A DNA stretch of 64,000 nucleotides, taken from Nicotiana tabacum. Taxonomy: Eukaryota; Streptophyta; Magnoliopsida; Solanales; Solanaceae. The DNA lies in the NCBI RefSeq assembly GCF_000715075.1, contig NC_134101.1, positions 153,190,584-153,254,583 on the forward strand. Direction: 5' to 3'. Under the pieces are notes generated by a model, which ran no database searches, was not told where the DNA came from, and saw only the letters and a list, made by a program, of their open reading frames with translations. How positions within the stretch are numbered: the stretch's first letter is position 1; each line of letters opens with the position of its first letter. The translations under genes were made by a program, and so were the position numbers. Below, piece after piece: positions 59,955-64,000 of this stretch.

Positions 59955-60778
59955 TATTTTAGGCTCTTACCATAGCAAACCTGGTCTATATGAATTAGTC
60001 TTCTCTGATAGACATGTCTTTATTTTTGTTATTACATGAATATCCCGCTCCCATTTCCCTTTTATTGCTACATGGACACCATTTTCCTTGTTTTCCCTTT
60101 ATTTGAATTCGCATGCAAATCTCTACTCCATTTTGTCATAACATGCGTTTTCCATTAAACATTTTTTAAGAATTCCTACATCATGTCTCTCCCCACCTTC
60201 ACTACCTTGTTTACTTTATTACAATTTTCACATTACACAAACTGACTTCTTCCTTGTTTTCCTTTCTTTTATGTCTTTGCATTTCATTCAGTATTGCATT
60301 TACTATTTTCATCATGCAAAATATTTGTTAACGTGTTATCTTTGCATTAAGTATGCTCCACATCATATTCCACTCGTTTGTAATTAATACCATAGCGGCA
60401 CTTGATGAATGTCTGCGCTCTTCCTAAAGCACCATTTAAATTTGGAAAGGCTTATTCCGGTAAAACTAGTCGATTAGCGGTACAATTGACAGTTCCATGC
60501 CTTTCCCTCTGAAGTTGTCCGCTTGAGGGTACCGGTCTAGACTCTTCTAGAAACCCCCACTCTAATATTAATTGTGCATGCATCATGGTTAGAATGTTGT
60601 TCAGGTAATAACTCCCTAAGACACGTTTTGTCCAAAGTTCATCGGGATTTTCATAATCCCAATGGGCACAATCACGATCTGTGCATTATTTGGAGAAAAC
60701 ATGCCAATATGTTGATCATTAACGTGTAAATAACCAATTCTGGAGGGGGAAAGAGCTAACTCTATTTGTTTTGCAGAA
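59955..60778 (+). other. 5' leader of element E
   Basis: Non-coding. 59960-60420 is T- and CTTT-rich with nothing recognised. 60442-60540 is the block conserved with B, including the hairpin CTGAAGTTGTCCGCTTGAG at 60509-60527. 60762-60776 is the TTTGTTTTGCAG acceptor-like site before ORF1. Confidence 0.6.
60509..60527 (+). promoter_or_regulatory. Leader hairpin with loop TTGTCCG (element E)
   Basis: AAG pairs with CTT around TTGTCCG, where B and A have GAG with CTC. This is a paired change that keeps the stem. The next pair outward is a G-G mismatch here. About 555 bases after the primer site. Confidence 0.5.
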
Positions 60779-61008
60779 ATGAGGCACGAAGTCCCCATGT
60801 TTTGCATCGTAATATCCCACCTTTGCTGCTGGATTGGTCGGAAAATCTCCCGCCAAGTGACAATAACCATGTGAAGAGAGTCCTTAGGAATTTACCCTCT
60901 ATGTTAGACATTCAGCCAAATAATGCATTAATTGAGGCCGCCACCATGTTTTGGGATGAGAAGAGAGCCGTTTTCTATTTTGGTGACATAGAAAAGACTC
61001 CCTTTTTA
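60779..61008 (+). pseudogene. ORF1 remnant of element E
   Basis: ATG at 60779 opens MRHEVP, then a frameshift. The following frame reads NIPPLLLDWSENLPPSD and ALIEAATMFWDEKRAVFYFG then DIEKTPFLE. This is the N-terminal globular part of the extra ORF found upstream of gag in Ogre-type elements; its role is unknown. It is cut near 61008, where RNase H coding begins in another frame. B retains the opposite, coiled-coil end. Confidence 0.7.
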
Positions 61009-61010
61009 GA

Positions 61011-61812
61011 ATGGGCCAACATGACCTCACTGGCAGAAAAGAACAGGCCATCTACTACCTTAGCAAGAAGTTCACAGCTTATGAGGTTAAGTATACTCAT
61101 CTGGAAAAGACATGTTGCGCCCTAACATGGGTAGCTCAAAAATTGAAACACTATTTGTCATCCTACACTACTTACCTCATTTCTCGGTTGGATCCATTGA
61201 AATACATTTTTCAAAAGCCTATGCCAACGGGAAGACTTGCAAAGTGGCAGATATTGCTCACAGAATTTGACATCATCTATGTGACTCGAACTGCAATGAA
61301 GGCTCAAGCACTGGCCGATCATTTAGCCGAAAACCCGGTCGATGAGGAATACGAGCCGTTGAAAACCTATTTTCCTGATGAAGAAACAATGCATATCGAC
61401 GAGGTGGAGCGAATTGAAAAACCTGGCTGGAAACTTTTCTTTGATGGAGCCGCTAACATAAAAGGAGCCGGGATAGGAGCCGTAATCATTTCTGAAACAG
61501 GGCATCACTATCCTGTTACGGCTCAATTGCGATTTTATTGCACCAATAATATGGCTGAATATGAAGCTTGCATTTTGGGGTTAAGGCAAGCCGCAGACAT
61601 GGGTATCCGAGAAATCTTAGTCATGGGAGATTCGGATCTTTTGGTACATCAAATTCAAGGAGAATGGGAAACTCGAGACTTGAAGCTCATACCATACCGA
61701 CAATGTCTACATGATCTTTGTCAGCGGTTTCAATCAGTGGAGTTCCAACATATTCCAAGAATCCATAATGAGGTTGTCGATGCATTGGCTACCCTGGCAT
61801 CAATGTTGCATC
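61011..61812 (+). pseudogene. RNase H region of element E (RT core deleted)
   Basis: It starts at GQHDLTGRKEQAIYYLSKKF, the RT-linked RNase H start, so the RT fingers and palm are gone. DPLKYIFQKP and QALADHLAENP follow. The second, archaeal-type RNase H (61430-61800) keeps all its acidic residues: FFDGAAN, NNMAEYEACIL, MGDSDLL and VVDALATL. The frame is lost near 61812 and integrase continues one frame over. It removes RNA from the RNA/DNA hybrid in an intact element. Compared with B, this copy has no nonsense change in the domain. Confidence 0.85.
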
Positions 61813-63156
61813 ATCCGGAACAAAGTTTATGTAGATCCGATACATATTCAAGTCCACGATCAGCACGCTTATTGCAATATGGTCGAAGAAGAATTTGATG
61901 GTGAACCATGGTTCCACGACATCAAGGAGTATATCAGGATGGGGATATATCCCGCACAAGCCACAGGAGATCAAAAGAGGACCATTAGGCGATTGGAAAA
62001 TGGATTCTTCTTAAGCGGAGGAGTTTTGTATAAAAGAACACCAGATCTTGGATTATTAAGATGCATAGATGCCAGACAAGCTACAACTGTCATGTCTGAA
62101 GTACATTCGGGAGTTTGCGGACCCCACATGAGTGGATATGTATTAGCAAAGAAGATCCTCCGTGCTGGTTACTATTGGCTTACCATGGAGCGAGATTGTA
62201 TCAGTTTTGTGCGCAAGTGTCATCAATGCCAAATACACGGAGATTTGATTCATTCTCCACCATCCGAATTGCACACAATGTCGGCACCATGGCCCTTCGT
62301 TGCTTGGGGCATGGATGTGATTGGACCAATTGAGCCGGCAGCATCCAATGGGCACAGGTTCATTCTGGTAGCCATTGATTATTTTACCAAATGGGTTGAG
62401 GCCAAGACATTCAAATCGGTAACCAAGAAAGCTGTGGTCGATTTTGTCCACTCAAATATCATATGTCGATTCGGAATCCCAAAGGTGATCATCACAGATA
62501 ACGGTGCTAATCTTAACAGCAACTTAATGAAGGAAGTATGTCAACAGTTTAAGATTACACATCGCAACTCTACCCCATATCGTCCCAAGGCGAATGGAGC
62601 AGTAGAGGCAGCCAACAAAAACATAAAGAAGATACTTCGGAAAATGGTAGAAGGTTCAAAACAATGGCATGAAAAATTACCATTTGCATAATTAGGATAT
62701 CGCACTACTGTTCGCACTTCAGTAGGAGCAACTCCTTATTTGTTGGTATATGGCACTGAAGCAGTAATTCCTGCAGAAGTTGAGATTCCTTCCCTTCGGA
62801 TCATCGCCGAAGCAAAGATTGATGATGATGAATGGGTCAAAACCCATCTGGAACAGTTAAACTTGATTGATGAAAAACGATTGGCCGCAGTATGTCATGG
62901 TCAATTATATCAAAGAAGAATAGAAAGAGCATACAACAAAAAGGTGCGTCCACGGAAGTTTGAAGTGGGTCAGCATGTGCTGAAACGTATTCTTCCACAT
63001 CAGGTTGAGGCGAAAGGCAAATTTGCCCCGAATTGGCAAGGACCATTCATTGTGACCAGAGTATTGTCGAATGGTGCACTATGCTTAACAGATATTGAAG
63101 GCAAATGCATAGACATGGAGATCAATTCTGACGCGGTAAAGAGATATTACGCATAA
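61813..63156 (+). pseudogene. Integrase of element E, one premature stop
   Basis: About 448 codons. N-terminal zinc finger: VHSGVCGPHMSG and KCHQCQ. Core: WGMDVIGPIE, VIITDNGANL and NGAVEAANKN, giving D, D and E. The C-terminal region has NWQGPFIVTRV and ends SDAVKRYYA with TAA at 63154-63156. A single in-frame TAA at 62689-62691 (after LPFA) breaks it and the same frame continues beyond. A frameshift near 61812 separates it from RNase H. It is the best-preserved integrase in the window. No chromodomain, as expected for Tat elements. Confidence 0.88.
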
Positions 63157-63327
63157 CGTTTTGAATGTTTGTATTTAGCATTATTTCGAAGATTGGAATG
63201 ACAAAGGCAATTTATTCTGCTATCCAAACACTATACCCTTTGTTTACCCTTTGAGCTATACTTGTTTCTTTCCTACCCTCTCTTGGAATCAATATAAAAA
63301 AAAAAATCAAAATCACTATTACCAAGA

Positions 63328-63372
63328 GAACTACGTTTGACCTGATTCCTCAAAGAAGGATACGTAGGCGCC
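63328..63372 (+). promoter_or_regulatory. Conserved Tat stem-loop, copy 6 (element E, after integrase)
   Basis: Sense strand: outer arm CTACG, TGATT, inner arm CCT, loop CAAAGA, inner arm AGG, then ATACGTAGGCGCC with outer arm CGTAG. It starts 171 bases after the integrase stop. Both arms are fully paired. Confidence 0.65.
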
Positions 63373-63654
63373 TCACGGCTCGGTCATAGGGTGCAAAATA
63401 TACATAATGTGCACAAAAAGAAACATCAAGCGACCCCAATCAAGAAAACTAGGGCAAGAACTGTATTGGAAATAAGAAAAAGATTCCAAGAGTTGTAATT
63501 TTAAACCCATACCAAAGCTATTTATCTTTTAATACCCTTTCCATTTCTAACCCCATACCAAAAAGACCTTTCGATCAATCTTAGAAAAATGCTGAGACAA
63601 GCAAATGAAGATGGTTCATAACACTCTGGTACAAACAAGAAAAGAAAGTAAAAA

Positions 63655-63840
63655 TGAGAGAGTCTTATAGGTGAAAACCCACACGGGCACCATAAGGCGA
63701 CGGAAGTTGAGAGAAAAGTAAAATGAGAGAGTCTTATTGGTGAAAACCTTCGTAGGCACCATAAGGCGAAAAGGAAGTAAGAAATGAACAAATGAGGAAG
63801 GTTTATCGGTGAAAACTCTTTGAGATATTGCAAGTCCAAC
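63655..63840 (+). repeat. About 69-bp tandem repeat after integrase, element E
   Basis: Two good units start GAGAGAGTCTTATAGGTGAA and GAGAGAGTCTTATTGGTGAA, with GGCACCATAAGGCGA in each. A third, diverged unit starts near 63794. Element A has the same unit at 2357-2445. Confidence 0.8.
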
Positions 63841-64000
63841 AGGTCTGTAAAATGAAAAATGAAGTTGGATTACGGAAATTTTGGGGGAAAATAAAAATGA
63901 GACAATTGAAAGGAGATTGATTAAAAGACTGGGTTGATTAATCTGAAATGCATACCCTGATCATTGGTGCCAGTAACTCCAATCAGATAAGTTTTTATTC

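Larger units (their letters stand above)
57107..64000 (+). mobile_element. Tat/Ogre-like LTR retrotransposon E, 3' end off window
   Basis: Plus-strand element: LTR part (57107-59933), primer site, leader block, ORF1 remnant fused to RNase H, integrase, then the 3' repeats and stem-loop shared with A and B. Gag, protease and most of RT are deleted. The 3' LTR is beyond 64000. Protein and leader similarity to B is strong, so B and E belong to the same lineage. Confidence 0.85.
63157..64000 (+). other. 3' non-coding region of element E
   Basis: No gene. It contains the conserved stem-loop (63328-63372) and the 69-bp repeats (63655-63840), then AT-rich sequence to the window end. Confidence 0.6.

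Noticed and set aside
2756..63372. Hammerhead ribozyme in the conserved stem-loop (retrozyme-like)
   Set aside because: The block contains CTGATT, which recalls the CUGANGA core, but there is no GAAA partner or UH cleavage site in the right place in any of the six copies.

Overview
The window looks like plant nuclear repeat DNA, most probably from a Solanaceae species (Nicotiana or Solanum type). It is AT-rich and built almost entirely of nested, decayed transposable elements. I see no host gene, tRNA, rRNA or CRISPR array. The clade call rests on recognising the LTR and internal sequences as those common in Solanaceae genomes, so it is an inference. Every retroelement gene carries stops, frameshifts or deletions. 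The least damaged coding unit is a hAT transposase.

Layout. (1) 1-11404: minus-strand Tat/Ogre-like LTR retrotransposon A. Its LTR (7079-11404) holds a non-autonomous hAT element (7563-9509) with an 8-bp target duplication. It then has a primer site, a leader, a broken gag (3827-5645) and a long repeat-rich 3' region, but no pol; its 3' LTR lies off the window. (2) 11405-12479: LTR fragment of the family of element D. (3) 12480-46306: large minus-strand Tat/Ogre-like element B. From its 5' end it has a 5' LTR split by a later insertion, a primer site at 31512, an ORF1 remnant, gag, protease, RT, RNase H and integrase pseudogenes, an 89-bp tandem array, a polypurine tract and the 3' LTR. A complete 4.4-kb hAT element (22537-26914) sits between B's protease and RT. 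(4) 34041-45268: plus-strand, non-coding, LARD-like element D, inserted in B's 5' LTR; it has 3-kb LTRs and an initiator-Met primer site. (5) 46307-57106: pieces of several elements, including a minus-strand chromovirus C (chromodomain integrase, RNase H and protease, but RT core deleted) and a minus-strand LTR F. (6) 57107-64000: plus-strand Tat/Ogre-like element E with an ORF1 remnant fused to RNase H, then a nearly complete integrase; it runs off the right edge.

How the parts relate. A, B and E are diverged members of one lineage, so non-coding sequence conserved among them stands out. Two such signals look functional. One is a roughly 45-base block, present six times and always on the element's sense strand, that folds into a stem-loop whose arms differ between copies but stay paired. 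The other is a smaller hairpin with loop YTRTCCG in the leader of all three elements, 330 to 560 bases after the primer site. These are the strongest candidates for something undescribed.

History. B inserted first, as far as the nesting shows. The hAT element then entered its pol and D entered its 5' LTR. One later deletion, with a 4-base TAAA microhomology at the join, removed about 490 bases of D's left LTR and about 930 bases of B's LTR, including B's likely promoter.
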